Part shown: one piece after another, positions 46,705-55,718 of the stretch
Numbering within the stretch: the stretch's first letter is position 1
How the letters are laid out: each line of letters opens with the position of its first letter
Source of the DNA: Alcaligenaceae bacterium
Lineage (GTDB): Bacteria; Pseudomonadota; Gammaproteobacteria; Burkholderiales; Burkholderiaceae_B
Assembly: GCA_013416455.1 (NCBI GenBank)
Contig: JACCES010000012.1
Coordinates: forward strand, 97,603-161,602
Direction: 5' to 3'
Length of the DNA: 64,000 nucleotides
Notes under the pieces: generated by a model
The model's input: only the letters and a program-made list of their open reading frames with translations
Told to the model about the DNA's origin: nothing
Databases searched by the model: none
Made by a program: the position numbers and the translations under genes

Positions 46705-47211
46705 TCACCGTTTCTGAGGCAGGGGCAGCCGGGTTTCGAACTTGCCCCGGTATATGGCAAAGAATGTGCGCACATTGCGCACGTTCTTTTTTGAGGTGAA
46801 GACCCGGTGCGCCAGCGTGTGATAGGCGGGCATGTCGGGCAGCTGGGCCACCAGAATGAAATCGGGCCCGGGCGAAACCCTGTAGCACTGCTGGATGGCG
46901 GATTCACCGATGATGTCCGCTTCGAAGGCATCCAGATGCTCGGCGGTCTGCACATCCAGGGTGATTTCCACGATGGCGGTCAGGCCCGCATCCAGTCTGG
47001 ACGGGTCGAGGATGGCGACTTCCCGCGCAATATATCCCAGCGCCCTCAGGCGGCGCACACGCCGGAAGCAGGTAGGAGGCGAGGCATGCACACGCAGGGC
47101 GAGTTCCTGGTTGGTGAGCGAACTGTCGTTCTGCAGTTGATCGAGAATGCGCAGATCGAGTTCATCCAGCGCATCGGTGGCCGGAGCTGAGTTTGGCATG
47201 AGAGTGGACAT
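46705..47211 (-). CDS. Lrp/AsnC family transcriptional regulator
   Basis: A 168-aa regulator. The N-terminal helix-turn-helix DLRILDQLQNDSSLTNQELA leads into VHASPPTCFRRVRRLRALGYI. The C-terminal RAM ligand domain follows (VEITLDVQTAEHLDAFE, YRVSPGPDFILVAQLPDM). It usually responds to an amino acid. It is convergent with the chemoreceptor gene (31-nt gap) and divergent from glmS, with a very AT-rich 350-nt region between. Its target may be its own promoter or a distant gene. Confidence 0.9.
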   Translation of the reverse strand: MSTLMPNSAPATDALDELDLRILDQLQNDSSLTNQELALRVHASPPTCFRRVRRLRALGYIAREVAILDPSRLDAGLTAIVEITLDVQTAEHLDAFEADIIGESAIQQCYRVSPGPDFILVAQLPDMPAYHTLAHRVFTSKKNVRNVRTFFAIYRGKFETRLPLPQKR

Positions 47212-47559
47212 AGAGAATGGAATGGATCGCTGAGCGCCGCCGGAGTGAGAAATCGATGACTGGGCCTGGCGCCCCGCCAGTGATGATCATCATTCAGGTA
47301 CATGAATGAAATAATAATTCATTATTATGTTTATAAGAAATATAAAATCGTTACAATATAGAGTCGATATTTTATTTCTTATTAATATAAATAAAGAAAG
47401 CAAATTTCTTTATTCGGCCGCGACAATGGTCTCCATCGAGCATCCTTAAACGCAGCGCCTTCATCTCGGGGCATGCAGACACTGAAAGGGACGAAGCTCC
47501 TGGACTTTCCTTTCCGGCATCCTGAAGTTCTGCCGGGAAATGCAATTGGAGACACTGAT
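47212..47559. promoter_or_regulatory. AT-rich divergent regulatory gap between the lrp-like gene and glmS
   Basis: The stretch 47295-47415 is strikingly AT-rich in a GC-rich chromosome, with TAATAATTCATTATTA-like symmetrical runs. A perfect inverted repeat follows: ATAAAGAAA (47391-47399), GCAAA, TTTCTTTAT (47405-47413). Such DNA suits promoters, Lrp wrapping or an H-NS-like silencer. A hydrophilic in-frame extension of glmS (from 47473) exists but lacks GlmS features, so the region is taken as non-coding. Confidence 0.5.
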
Positions 47560-49389
47560 ATGTGCGGAATCGTTGGTGCCGTCGGGCAACGGGATATCAC
47601 TCCCATCCTGTTGGAAGGCCTGAAGCGGCTGGAGTACCGGGGCTATGATTCCTGTGGCGTCGCCGTACACGCCAATGGCGAACTGCGCCGTGCGCGCAGC
47701 ACGCAGCGCGTCGCCGAATTGGTGGAGCAGGTGGCCGAAGACGGTGTGGCCGGCTTCACCGGCATCGCCCACACCCGTTGGGCCACTCATGGCGCGCCCG
47801 CCACCCACAACGCTCATCCGCATTTCTCGGGGAAGGGCGGCGCGGCCCGCGTCGCGCTCGTCCATAACGGCATCATAGAAAACCATGATGAACTCCGCGC
47901 CGAACTGACCGGCGCCGGCTATGTCTTCGAGAGCCAGACCGATACCGAGGTCATCGCCCACCTGGTCGATCATCTATACAGCGGCGATCTGTTCGAAGCT
48001 CTGCGGCAGGCGGTGCGCCGCTTGCAGGGCGCCTATGCGATCGCCGTCTTCTGCCGCGATGAACCGCATCGGGTCGTCGGCGCGCGGCAAGGCTCGCCAT
48101 TGGTCGTCGGCCTGGGGGAAGGCGAAAACTTCCTGGCATCCGATGCGCTGGCGCTGGCGGGCACCACAGACCAGATCATCTACCTGGAAGACGGCGATGT
48201 GGTCGACTTGCAGTTGGCGCGGGTATGGATCGTGGACGCAGAAGGCCAGCCGGCCGAGCGCGAAGTCCACACTGTGCATCTGCACACCGCGGCGGCCGAG
48301 CTCGGCCCCTACCGCCACTACATGCAGAAGGAAATCTTCGAACAGCCCCGCGCCGTGGCCGACACCCTGCAGGACATCGAAACCATCACGCCGGAACTCT
48401 TCGGCGACGGAGCCTACAAGGTCTTCAAGGAAATCGACAAGGTGCTCATTCTGGCCTGCGGCACCAGCTACTACGCCGGCCTGACCGCGCGCTACTGGAT
48501 CGAAGCCGTCGCCAGGCTGCCGGTCAACGTCGAGATCGCCAGCGAATACCGCTACCGCGAAAGCGTCCCCGACCCCCGCACGCTGGTCGTGACCATTTCC
48601 CAGTCCGGCGAAACCGCGGACACCCTGGCCGCGCTCAAGCATGCCCGCGGCATGGGCATGGAACACACCCTGACCATCTGCAATGTCGCCACCAGCGCCA
48701 TGGTGCGTGAATGCAAACTGCATTACATTACCCGCGCCGGCGTCGAAATCGGCGTGGCCTCCACCAAGGCCTTCACCACCCAGCTCACCGCGCTGTGCCT
48801 GCTTACCCTGGCGCTGGCCCAGGTCAAGGGCCACAGCACCGACGCCATGGAAGAGCAGCTGCTCAAGGACTTGCGCCATCTGCCCGTCGCCATCGGCGCC
48901 GTGCTGGCGCTGGAACCGCAGATCATGGCATGGGCCGAACGCTTCGCCAGCAAGGAACACGCTCTTTTCCTGGGCCGCGGCATGCATTACCCCATCGCCC
49001 TGGAAGGCGCCCTCAAGCTCAAGGAAATCAGCTATATCCACGCCGAAGCCTATCCCGCCGGCGAGCTCAAGCACGGCCCGCTGGCGCTGGTGACCGAAGC
49101 CATGCCGGTCGTCACCATCGCCCCCAATGACGCGCTGCTCGAAAAACTGAAGTCCAACATGCAGGAAGTGCGCGCCCGCGGCGGCGAACTGTACATCTTC
49201 GCCGACAGCGACACCCGCATCACCAGCGGCGACGGCATGCACGTCATCCGCATGCCGGAAAACTACGGCCGGCTCTCGCCCATCCTGCACACCATTCCCC
49301 TGCAGCTGCTGGCCTACCATGCGGCCTGCGCGCGGGGCACTGATGTCGACAAGCCGAGGAATCTGGCGAAGAGTGTGACGGTGGAGTAG
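47560..49389 (+). CDS. glmS: Glutamine-fructose-6-phosphate aminotransferase (isomerizing)
   Basis: Makes glucosamine-6-phosphate from fructose-6-phosphate and glutamine, the first step to UDP-GlcNAc. It is 609 aa, the exact usual length. The start is fixed by chemistry: MCGIVG puts the catalytic Cys at residue 2 after Met removal (ATG at 47560, TTGGAG upstream). The glutaminase domain shows HTRWATHG. Two SIS domains follow ([28 protein letters not shown]), and the C-terminus ends [11 protein letters not shown]. No glmS ribozyme is expected or seen in the leader. Confidence 0.97.
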   Translation: MCGIVGAVGQRDITPILLEGLKRLEYRGYDSCGVAVHANGELRRARSTQRVAELVEQVAEDGVAGFTGIAHTRWATHGAPATHNAHPHFSGKGGAARVALVHNGIIENHDELRAELTGAGYVFESQTDTEVIAHLVDHLYSGDLFEALRQAVRRLQGAYAIAVFCRDEPHRVVGARQGSPLVVGLGEGENFLASDALALAGTTDQIIYLEDGDVVDLQLARVWIVDAEGQPAEREVHTVHLHTAAAELGPYRHYMQKEIFEQPRAVADTLQDIETITPELFGDGAYKVFKEIDKVLILACGTSYYAGLTARYWIEAVARLPVNVEIASEYRYRESVPDPRTLVVTISQSGETADTLAALKHARGMGMEHTLTICNVATSAMVRECKLHYITRAGVEIGVASTKAFTTQLTALCLLTLALAQVKGHSTDAMEEQLLKDLRHLPVAIGAVLALEPQIMAWAERFASKEHALFLGRGMHYPIALEGALKLKEISYIHAEAYPAGELKHGPLALVTEAMPVVTIAPNDALLEKLKSNMQEVRARGGELYIFADSDTRITSGDGMHVIRMPENYGRLSPILHTIPLQLLAYHAACARGTDVDKPRNLAKSVTVE

Positions 49390-49466
49390 GGGGCGGGGGC
49401 CACCGGAAACCGACGAGCCGTGTGCACACTGGCAAAGTCGGGTAGGCTGCCCCGCCAGGTTTGCAG

Positions 49467-50501
49467 TCAGTCCGGCTGAATGTTGTTCATGCGAACCACA
49501 TTTGCCCATTGCTCGATTTCCTGCTGGACGAAGCGGTTGAACTCTTCAGGGTCGTTTCCTCCCGCCTTTGCTCCCTTAGCCTGAAGATTGGCAACAACCT
49601 CAGGCATTGCCATCACCAGTTGTACCTCTTTGCTCAATTGGTCGACTATCGAAGCCGGGGTATTTGTGGGGGCGAATAGCCCTTGCCAGGCGGTGACGGC
49701 AAAGTTCGGAATGAACTCGCTCATTGCAGGCAGCTTCGGTGAGAAATCCGCGCGTTCTGCGCTGGTGACTGCGAGTGCACGGAGTCGGCCGCCTTCCACC
49801 TGGGGCAATGCCGTAGGGGCATAGTCAAATGCCAGGTCGATTCGGCCGCCAATCAGATCGGTCAACATCGGGCCGCTTCCCTTGTAAGGAATATGAACGA
49901 GTTTCACCCCGGACTGGATCTGGAACAGTTCGGCCGCCATGTGCGCCGTGGTGCCGACGCCAGCCGAGCCGTAGGTGTACTTTCCCGGATTCTCTTTCAT
50001 GAGGCTCAGCAGTTCTTCCAGCGAAGTGGCAACTTGGGGGTTCACCACAAGTATGAGAGGCTGCGTGGTAACGACTGATATCGGCGCGAACGCGGTCTTC
50101 ACATCGAAACGCAGGTCTTTACGTAACGAAGCGTTCACCGCATGTGAGCCCATGGTCCCCATGATCAACGTGTGGCCATCGGCGGGGCTTGTTGCCACGT
50201 ACTCCGCGCCAATGGTTTGGTTGCCGCCCGCCTTGTTCTCTACGATTACACTCTGCTTGAGCCTTTCGCTTAATTTGCTGGCCAGCAGCCTTGCCGAGAT
50301 ATCCGTGATGCCGCCGGGCGCGAACGGCACAATCAAGTGGATCGGCTTGCTCGGGAATTCCTGAGCTTTGGCTATCGTGGGCGCAAGAACGAGCGTCGAA
50401 AGAGAACAGATAGCTGCGATCGCCCAACGTCTCGGAAGACCGGTGTTCCTGGTGGTTTGGCGCTTCGGTGAATGGCGCCCCTTGCGGTCGAGTATAGTCA
50501 T
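49467..50501 (-). CDS. Bug family (TctC) periplasmic solute-binding protein
   Basis: A 344-aa periplasmic receptor of the Bordetella uptake gene family, which is greatly expanded in Alcaligenaceae and binds carboxylates. A basic N-terminus and hydrophobic core (WAIAAICSLSTLVLAPTIAKA) form a signal peptide. Family motifs are FPSKPIHLIVPFAPGG, VENKAGGN, YGSAGVGTTAHMAAELF and HIPYKGSGP. No TctA/TctB membrane genes are nearby, so it must use a shared transporter or act as a sensor. It is last in the minus-strand series with MmgE/PrpD and another Bug protein. Confidence 0.9.
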   Translation of the reverse strand: MTILDRKGRHSPKRQTTRNTGLPRRWAIAAICSLSTLVLAPTIAKAQEFPSKPIHLIVPFAPGGITDISARLLASKLSERLKQSVIVENKAGGNQTIGAEYVATSPADGHTLIMGTMGSHAVNASLRKDLRFDVKTAFAPISVVTTQPLILVVNPQVATSLEELLSLMKENPGKYTYGSAGVGTTAHMAAELFQIQSGVKLVHIPYKGSGPMLTDLIGGRIDLAFDYAPTALPQVEGGRLRALAVTSAERADFSPKLPAMSEFIPNFAVTAWQGLFAPTNTPASIVDQLSKEVQLVMAMPEVVANLQAKGAKAGGNDPEEFNRFVQQEIEQWANVVRMNNIQPD

Positions 50502-50626
50502 GCTTGTCTCCGTGATTGTTTATCGTATTTCGATGAAGGAAGGCGACGCAGTTGGCAAACGCCGCGTCAGCCCGAGTTCCATCGGCTGGCAGCCATTTCG
50601 ATACGTTTGAGAAGGCGGGTCTTCGA

Positions 50627-52039
50627 TTATGCGGTCGAGTGCGTCGAAGCCGATGAATGGTCGGATGAAGATGAGCGCGCCGCATTCCGGTGCGGACTGC
50701 AATTGAGGATGTTCAGCAAGTACGTTACGTCGCTTGCCGTCAAGCGCTCGAGCTCTCCTATCGCATCGGCCGCGAATCGCTTGTCTGCATCAGACAGGGT
50801 GTTACCTACAAACTTCACGAAGAGCTCCTGCACAAACTCCAGTGTCAGTGGTTCTTGCAAAGTACCTGTTGGATACTGTCGATCGTTTGAGAATGAGCGG
50901 CCGTCTTTCAGTGCCACCTCCAGCAAGGCGGGGGTTTCTACCGGCAAGCGCGACTTCCATTCCGAGTGCACCACGACTTCGATCTTTCTGCGGGTGTCTA
51001 CGAATATCGGGTCCGCGATGCGATCGATGTGGATGTGCCTGTAATTCACGTCACCATCGATGAGCGTCGAGCTCAGCGCATGCTGAAAGCTGAACTGCAG
51101 ATCACCGATCGTCCTGGGTTGCGGGCGATTGCAGATTTCCATTGCTCCGGCGGCGACGTGAAGCCGGATTTTATCCACATCATCGATACGAAAAGATTGT
51201 TCATGGAGTATGTCCAGCATTCCGTCAATGTAGCGATGCATGTACAGGCAGCATGGATACTTCTTCACCCAGATTTCGGTGAACTGCCAGTTTTGTCCCA
51301 ACTGATCGGTCATGGCTTCTGCTGTGACGCGTTCGGCGCCTAGAAGTCCGGTCAGGTAGCGCACTAGATCGGGGTTGCTCGACAGGCCCAGGGACGCGCC
51401 TTGTGCTGCAATGAGTCCATGCAAGGTCTGAATGCTCGTTTCAAAGAAATGCGCATCAGTTCCGAAGTTTGTATACGCCAGCGGGACACCAGACATGGCC
51501 AGACCGAACGCGGCTGCCGTTTGCGAGACGTCTAGGCCCATGGACCTCGCAGCCAAGGCCGCCGGGCCAACAGACGGCGGAACGATGGACAAACCCATAT
51601 GGCCTTGCGGGAAGAATTGGCAGGTCCGGGCCATGACTTCCAAACCGACTGTAGAAGCCACCAGCATTTCTTGCCCGGACATTTTCTTTACTTGGGCCAG
51701 GGGTAGCAGCATGGGGAAGGTGGTGATGTCCCATGAGGTTCCTGTGTTGAGGCGGTCGTCCTCGAGTTCCGACTGATGCGCGAAATAAGCGTTGGCGAAG
51801 CTTGCTTTCCATAGGGATGCTTCGAACCCATGACCTACCACGCCCACTTCTTGGCCGTCGGGGTTCTGGCGCACGAACTCGGCAACCTTGGCGCCGCCCT
51901 CCATGGTCGATCCCGCAAGCATGCCCGCGACGGTTTTCAGCGCAAGTTGCTTGGCAGACAGAATAGCTTGCGGTGAAAGGTCATCCAGCTGTGTTGTCGC
52001 GGTGAATTCTGCTAATCGATTTGCGACTTCGTGCGTCAT
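50627..52039 (-). CDS. MmgE/PrpD family protein
   Basis: A 470-aa member of the family that includes 2-methylcitrate dehydratase PrpD and cis-aconitate decarboxylase. Features seen include an early AILSAKQLALKTVAGMLAGS, the central helix FGLAMSGVPLAYTNFGTDAHFFETSIQTLHGLIAAQGA (in parts), and KKYPCCLYMHRYIDGMLDIL, all typical. It probably dehydrates or decarboxylates a hydroxy-tricarboxylate-like acid. It lies between two Bug receptor genes, so the trio may handle uptake and first conversion of one di- or tricarboxylate. The substrate is not known. Confidence 0.85.
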   Translation of the reverse strand: MTHEVANRLAEFTATTQLDDLSPQAILSAKQLALKTVAGMLAGSTMEGGAKVAEFVRQNPDGQEVGVVGHGFEASLWKASFANAYFAHQSELEDDRLNTGTSWDITTFPMLLPLAQVKKMSGQEMLVASTVGLEVMARTCQFFPQGHMGLSIVPPSVGPAALAARSMGLDVSQTAAAFGLAMSGVPLAYTNFGTDAHFFETSIQTLHGLIAAQGASLGLSSNPDLVRYLTGLLGAERVTAEAMTDQLGQNWQFTEIWVKKYPCCLYMHRYIDGMLDILHEQSFRIDDVDKIRLHVAAGAMEICNRPQPRTIGDLQFSFQHALSSTLIDGDVNYRHIHIDRIADPIFVDTRRKIEVVVHSEWKSRLPVETPALLEVALKDGRSFSNDRQYPTGTLQEPLTLEFVQELFVKFVGNTLSDADKRFAADAIGELERLTASDVTYLLNILNCSPHRNAARSSSSDHSSASTHSTA

Positions 52040-52092
52040 TGTTTTCTCCAGTTGATGTTTCGGAAGAACCTGGCCCCATATTGAAGCGCCCG

Positions 52093-53145
52093 CTATTGCT
52101 TGCCCAAACCAAGGGTGTCGAACATTTTCTTCAATGGCGCCATCGTTTTGGCGAGAGCGTCGCGAGTGGCGTCCGGGCCCAGATATAGCGGTTCCAGGTT
52201 GAATCGATCTGTGACGGCCAGGTACTCGGCGTCGTTCGAAGTGGCCTTGAATGCATCATGAAGCTTCTGAAGCACGGGTTCTGGCACCCCTTTGGGAGCG
52301 ACCAGCATAAGCTGGCCTGGCTGCACGTTTGCACTCACAATATCATTCGGCACGGGTACGTCTGGATAACGGTTTGAGCGTTGACCTGCGAAGATGAGCA
52401 GAGGCCGCAGGCGGCCATCGCGGGCGAATGGAGCCCAAGCCGCGTCAGCGTAGAAATTCACTTGGTCGGATAGCAGGGCAGTAACGGCCTCCGCGCCACT
52501 CTTATACGGAACATGGGTGACTTCTATGCCAGCCAAGGCGGCGAACTCTTCCATGTTTAGATAACCGGTTGAGGCTGTACCCGACGTGCTGTATGTGAGT
52601 TTTCCCGGCTCTAGTTTCGCGGCTTCCACCAGTTCCTGTATGCTGTTTATTTCTGAATTCGCATGTACGGCAACGGCCATCAGGTAGCCGGCGGTGGTGA
52701 TGATGTGGCTGAAATCTTCCACAGGGTGCAATGGCATAGATTTCGTGAAATGCGAAAGAACAAAGGGGTTGTTCGACACCAGTCCAATGGTGTAGCCGTC
52801 GGGAGACTGCCGACCAACGTGCATTGCTCCGATGGCGCCACCCGCGCCCGAGCGGTTTTCCACCACAATTGACTGGCCCAGACGTTTCTGTGCGCCTTGG
52901 CCCAAAGCGCGGGCAACCCCATCGATGGTACTGCCGGGCCCGTACGGAACGACGAGTGTGATCGGGCGGTCTGGGAAGTCTGCGCTGGCGGCTCCGGGCA
53001 CGAATGCCATGCCTGCGAAGGCGGATAGTATCCATAGCGTGCGGCGCAGATGACTACCGGTTCTCTGCACGGCGTGCCGGAAGATATTTTTGGTACGGCC
53101 CTTGTTGGGGCAGTCTGCCCCCCGATTTACTTTCATATAGATCAT
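52093..53145 (-). CDS. Bug family (TctC) periplasmic solute-binding protein
   Basis: A second Bug-type receptor, 350 aa. Signal peptide hydrophobic core LWILSAFAGMAFVPGAASA after a long basic start (the true start may be downstream of the listed ATG). Family motifs are FPDRPITLVVPYGPGSTIDG, VENRSGAGGAIGAMHVG, YSTSGTASTGYLNMEEFAAL and HVPYKSGAEAV. It has clearly diverged from the Bug protein at 49.5 kb, so it is not a recent duplicate. It follows the dienoyl reductase gene after 153 nt. Confidence 0.9.
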   Translation of the reverse strand: MIYMKVNRGADCPNKGRTKNIFRHAVQRTGSHLRRTLWILSAFAGMAFVPGAASADFPDRPITLVVPYGPGSTIDGVARALGQGAQKRLGQSIVVENRSGAGGAIGAMHVGRQSPDGYTIGLVSNNPFVLSHFTKSMPLHPVEDFSHIITTAGYLMAVAVHANSEINSIQELVEAAKLEPGKLTYSTSGTASTGYLNMEEFAALAGIEVTHVPYKSGAEAVTALLSDQVNFYADAAWAPFARDGRLRPLLIFAGQRSNRYPDVPVPNDIVSANVQPGQLMLVAPKGVPEPVLQKLHDAFKATSNDAEYLAVTDRFNLEPLYLGPDATRDALAKTMAPLKKMFDTLGLGKQ

Positions 53146-53298
53146 TTTTATCTCCAGTTAATGGAAGGCCTGATGCCGTTGGTGGAACATGGGTCCCGGA
53201 TGTTTTTCATTGGCCGTGCAACCATGCCGGTGAGGTGAGTCAAGTCGAGTGAAAGGAGGGGCGGCCTGTTGGTTGCGCAATGGTGGTGGCAAGGGTAT

Positions 53299-55245
53299 TC
53301 ACAGCATATGTCCCCAACGTGCGCCGTCGGCGACTGCTGTGGCTATCAGCCCTGGGCGCCAACAGTCACCGATCATGTGAGCTTCGATACCGGTCTCGAG
53401 CAGGTCTTGATACAGGGCGTTGTCGGGTTCGACCCCACAGGCCAGCACTACCGTTTCGGCTTTGATCAGGCGTTCTGTGCCGTCAGCTTCTCGGACCACT
53501 GCGCCTTCGGGCGAGATGGAGACGCAACGTGTGCGTAGAAGTACAGTGACGGGGCGGGCGGAAAGGTGGGCAATGGCTCGAGTTCGTTCGCTGCTTCCAG
53601 CCTCTTTTGCCAGGCCGTCGTGAGGGTGGATGATCGTTACCTTCACGCCTTGCTGATCCAGGTGTTCCGCGACTTCGCATCCAGTGAGTCCTCCGCCGAT
53701 GATTGCCGCTGTTTTACCTGGTTGGACTCGCTCGTAAAGAACGTCGATTGGTGTGGTGACGTGGTGGCTGTCGACTCCCGGTATATTCGGTACTATCTGC
53801 TTTGCGCCGCCGGCGTACAGGATTATGTCTGGTTTGAGATCAAGCACGTACTGGCGATCGACGGTCACCGATGTGCGAATCTCCACGTTGGCCTTCTGCA
53901 GTTGTGCCGAGAAATAGCGTATTAGCGGCTTGAGCCGATCTTTGTGCGGTGGGATCGCCGCTTGCGCTAATTGCCCGCCAATGTGTGGTTCTTTTTCGAG
54001 GAGAATAACGCGGTGGCCTCGTAAACCCAGAAGACGCGCGGCTTCCAGCCCCGCGGGGCCGGCGCCGATTACGACCACGTGCCTCGGGTGCGCAGTGGGT
54101 ATTAGTTCGTAGATACGCTCTTTTCCCACGGCGGCATTCACTTGGCAGCCGATGGGTCTGTCAAGTTTCGCGCCCCAGTCGGCGCAGTAGAAGCATGCGA
54201 TACATGGGCGAACGTCGTCCGTACGGCCGGAAAGGATGAGATTGGGTGTGTCTGGATCCGCAATGGTTTGACGGCCGAGTGCAATGAAATCGGCGCGGCA
54301 TTCGGAAATGGCGCGGTTTGCCACTTCGGGCGACAGGCGTCCCACGGCAATGACGGGTACCTTGACGACTTGTTTTATCGCTTCGGCGACCGGAAGTAGC
54401 GCCCCCGGCGCATCCGGGTAATTCACGAGACTTTGTGACCCATAGCCTCGAACCGATACGCTGATGGCATCAATATATGGCGCGACCAGCTTGGCCAGCT
54501 CCTGGCCTTCTGACAGGGTGAGGGCATCGTCGTTACCGTATTCCCGGCCGTTGATGCGACACCACAGAAGGAACTCATCGCTCGTGCTGTGGCGCATGTT
54601 CTGAAGAACTTCGCGGAGAAACAGGCTTCGACCCTCGATGGTGCCGCCGTATTTGTCTTCGCGCTTGTTCGAACACAGCGAGGCAAAAGTTGCCAAGAGA
54701 TACCCATGAGCGGCGTGGACTTCCGAACCGTCGAACCCCGCCATTTCAGCACGTCTGGCGGCGGCACCAAACCGCTGGACAATGAGTGCGATTTCGTTTT
54801 GGGTCAGCGCCTTGGGGATCTGCCCACCGGGGGCGGCAATCGCTGAGGGGGCAACTGGCTGGATACCGTTGATTCGAGTCTTGCCCATACGCCCCGCATG
54901 GTTCAGCTGCAGGATGGCGAGCGCGCCGTGCCTCTTGATGACCGAGGCGAGTTCAGCGAGGCCGGGAATGGCGAGATCGGTGTCGGCGACCAGCTTGTTT
55001 GATGCGTGTATTCCTCGGGGAAATTCGACCGTGGTGGTTTCCACAATCACAATGCCCGCGCCCCCGCGGGCGCGTGCTTCGTAGTAATCGAGTAACGCTG
55101 GTGTGACAAAACCATCGGCGGTGGCGAAACCGGTTCCCATTGCAGGGACGACGAATCTGTTTTTCACCGTTTTGTTACGTAGCCGGAATGGGCTTGCAAG
55201 CGTACTCGCTGGCGTGGTGCGCATGGTCGGGCAGTGATCGATCAT
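53299..55245 (-). CDS. 2,4-dienoyl-CoA reductase-type NADH:flavin oxidoreductase
   Basis: A 648-aa three-domain flavoenzyme like FadH. N-terminal old-yellow-enzyme TIM barrel (1-~340; NRFVVPAMGTGFA, ILQLNHAGRMG, GFDGSEVHAAHGYL), then a 4Fe-4S site (CIACFYC...GCQVNAAVG). NAD/FAD-binding domains follow (VVIGAGPAGLEAARLLGLRG; AAIIGGGLTGCEVAEHL). It reduces C=C bonds conjugated to a carbonyl or thioester with NADH. Its ATG at 55245 overlaps the stop of the NIPSNAP gene, so the two are coupled. A start at 55224 is possible. Confidence 0.88.
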   Translation of the reverse strand: MIDHCPTMRTTPASTLASPFRLRNKTVKNRFVVPAMGTGFATADGFVTPALLDYYEARARGGAGIVIVETTTVEFPRGIHASNKLVADTDLAIPGLAELASVIKRHGALAILQLNHAGRMGKTRINGIQPVAPSAIAAPGGQIPKALTQNEIALIVQRFGAAARRAEMAGFDGSEVHAAHGYLLATFASLCSNKREDKYGGTIEGRSLFLREVLQNMRHSTSDEFLLWCRINGREYGNDDALTLSEGQELAKLVAPYIDAISVSVRGYGSQSLVNYPDAPGALLPVAEAIKQVVKVPVIAVGRLSPEVANRAISECRADFIALGRQTIADPDTPNLILSGRTDDVRPCIACFYCADWGAKLDRPIGCQVNAAVGKERIYELIPTAHPRHVVVIGAGPAGLEAARLLGLRGHRVILLEKEPHIGGQLAQAAIPPHKDRLKPLIRYFSAQLQKANVEIRTSVTVDRQYVLDLKPDIILYAGGAKQIVPNIPGVDSHHVTTPIDVLYERVQPGKTAAIIGGGLTGCEVAEHLDQQGVKVTIIHPHDGLAKEAGSSERTRAIAHLSARPVTVLLRTRCVSISPEGAVVREADGTERLIKAETVVLACGVEPDNALYQDLLETGIEAHMIGDCWRPGLIATAVADGARWGHML

Positions 55246-55571
55246 TGCATCGTGGAAAAGGACGTGGGCTTGAGAATGGTGTTGGAGAATTCGCCGACAT
55301 AAGGGCCGTCTTGTTCCGACGTATCGCGTATGAGGATCCATTCAGGGTCGTTGACGAACGCTGTCCACTTTTCCTCGCGCTCTGCGAGCGAGGCCCATTC
55401 CACCATGTAGTGCAAGGAGACATTGGCCGCGGTGCCGATGAGCGTGGTCCAGAACCCGACAGGTCGTATGCCGTGACGCTCCCAGATCGGGAGCACCTTT
55501 TGTTCGAAGCGTTGGAGAAGGTGGGGAAGTTGGCCTGGGATGGCCCGGTACTCGCGAAGTTCATAGATCAT
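55242..55571 (-). CDS. NIPSNAP family protein
   Basis: A 109-aa protein of the dimeric alpha-beta barrel NIPSNAP family. It starts MIYELREYRAIPGQ and contains FEQKVLPIWERHGI and FWTTLIG, all typical. The biochemical function is unknown; small proteins of this kind often sit in catabolic operons. AAGGAGG precedes the ATG. It is the first gene of the minus-strand operon and lies back-to-back with the acyl-CoA dehydrogenase operon across a 147-nt regulatory gap. Confidence 0.87.
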   Translation of the reverse strand: MIYELREYRAIPGQLPHLLQRFEQKVLPIWERHGIRPVGFWTTLIGTAANVSLHYMVEWASLAEREEKWTAFVNDPEWILIRDTSEQDGPYVGEFSNTILKPTSFSTMQ

Positions 55572-55607
55572 TGCTTGCCTCCTTGTTTAACGGAATTTTA
55601 TAGCACG

Positions 55608-55624
55608 ATGTAAATAAAATACAT
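55608..55624. promoter_or_regulatory. 17-bp inverted repeat in the divergent regulatory gap
   Basis: ATGTA (55608-55612), AATAAAA, TACAT (55620-55624). It lies 37 nt upstream of the minus-strand NIPSNAP start, near its promoter. It is a candidate operator for the IclR regulator at 60.4 kb. Confidence 0.4.
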
Positions 55625-55653
55625 GGTAAAAACCACTATGCACAGAACTATGG

Positions 55654-55688
55654 TTCGTTATTGACGAATAAAACTATCTTAATATAGT
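55654..55688 (+). promoter_or_regulatory. Promoter of the CoA operon with overlapping inverted repeat
   Basis: TTGACG (55661-55666) and TATAGT (55683-55688), 16 nt apart, a strong sigma-70-like promoter. A symmetrical TTCGT-TATTG-ACGAA (55654-55668) covers the -35, where a repressor would block polymerase. Transcription should start near 55695. Confidence 0.65.
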
Positions 55689-55718
55689 ATGACGTATCAA
55701 TATTTGGAACATGTGGAT

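Noticed and set aside
47473..47559. In-frame 29-codon extension of glmS
   Set aside because: GlmS needs Cys at residue 2 after Met removal, which fixes the start at 47560.
47974..49509. 511-codon minus-strand frame opposite glmS
   Set aside because: Antisense shadow of a gene of exact expected length with all GlmS motifs.
55689..55718. Upstream ATG of the acyl-CoA dehydrogenase
   Set aside because: It lies right behind the -10 box, before the expected transcript start.
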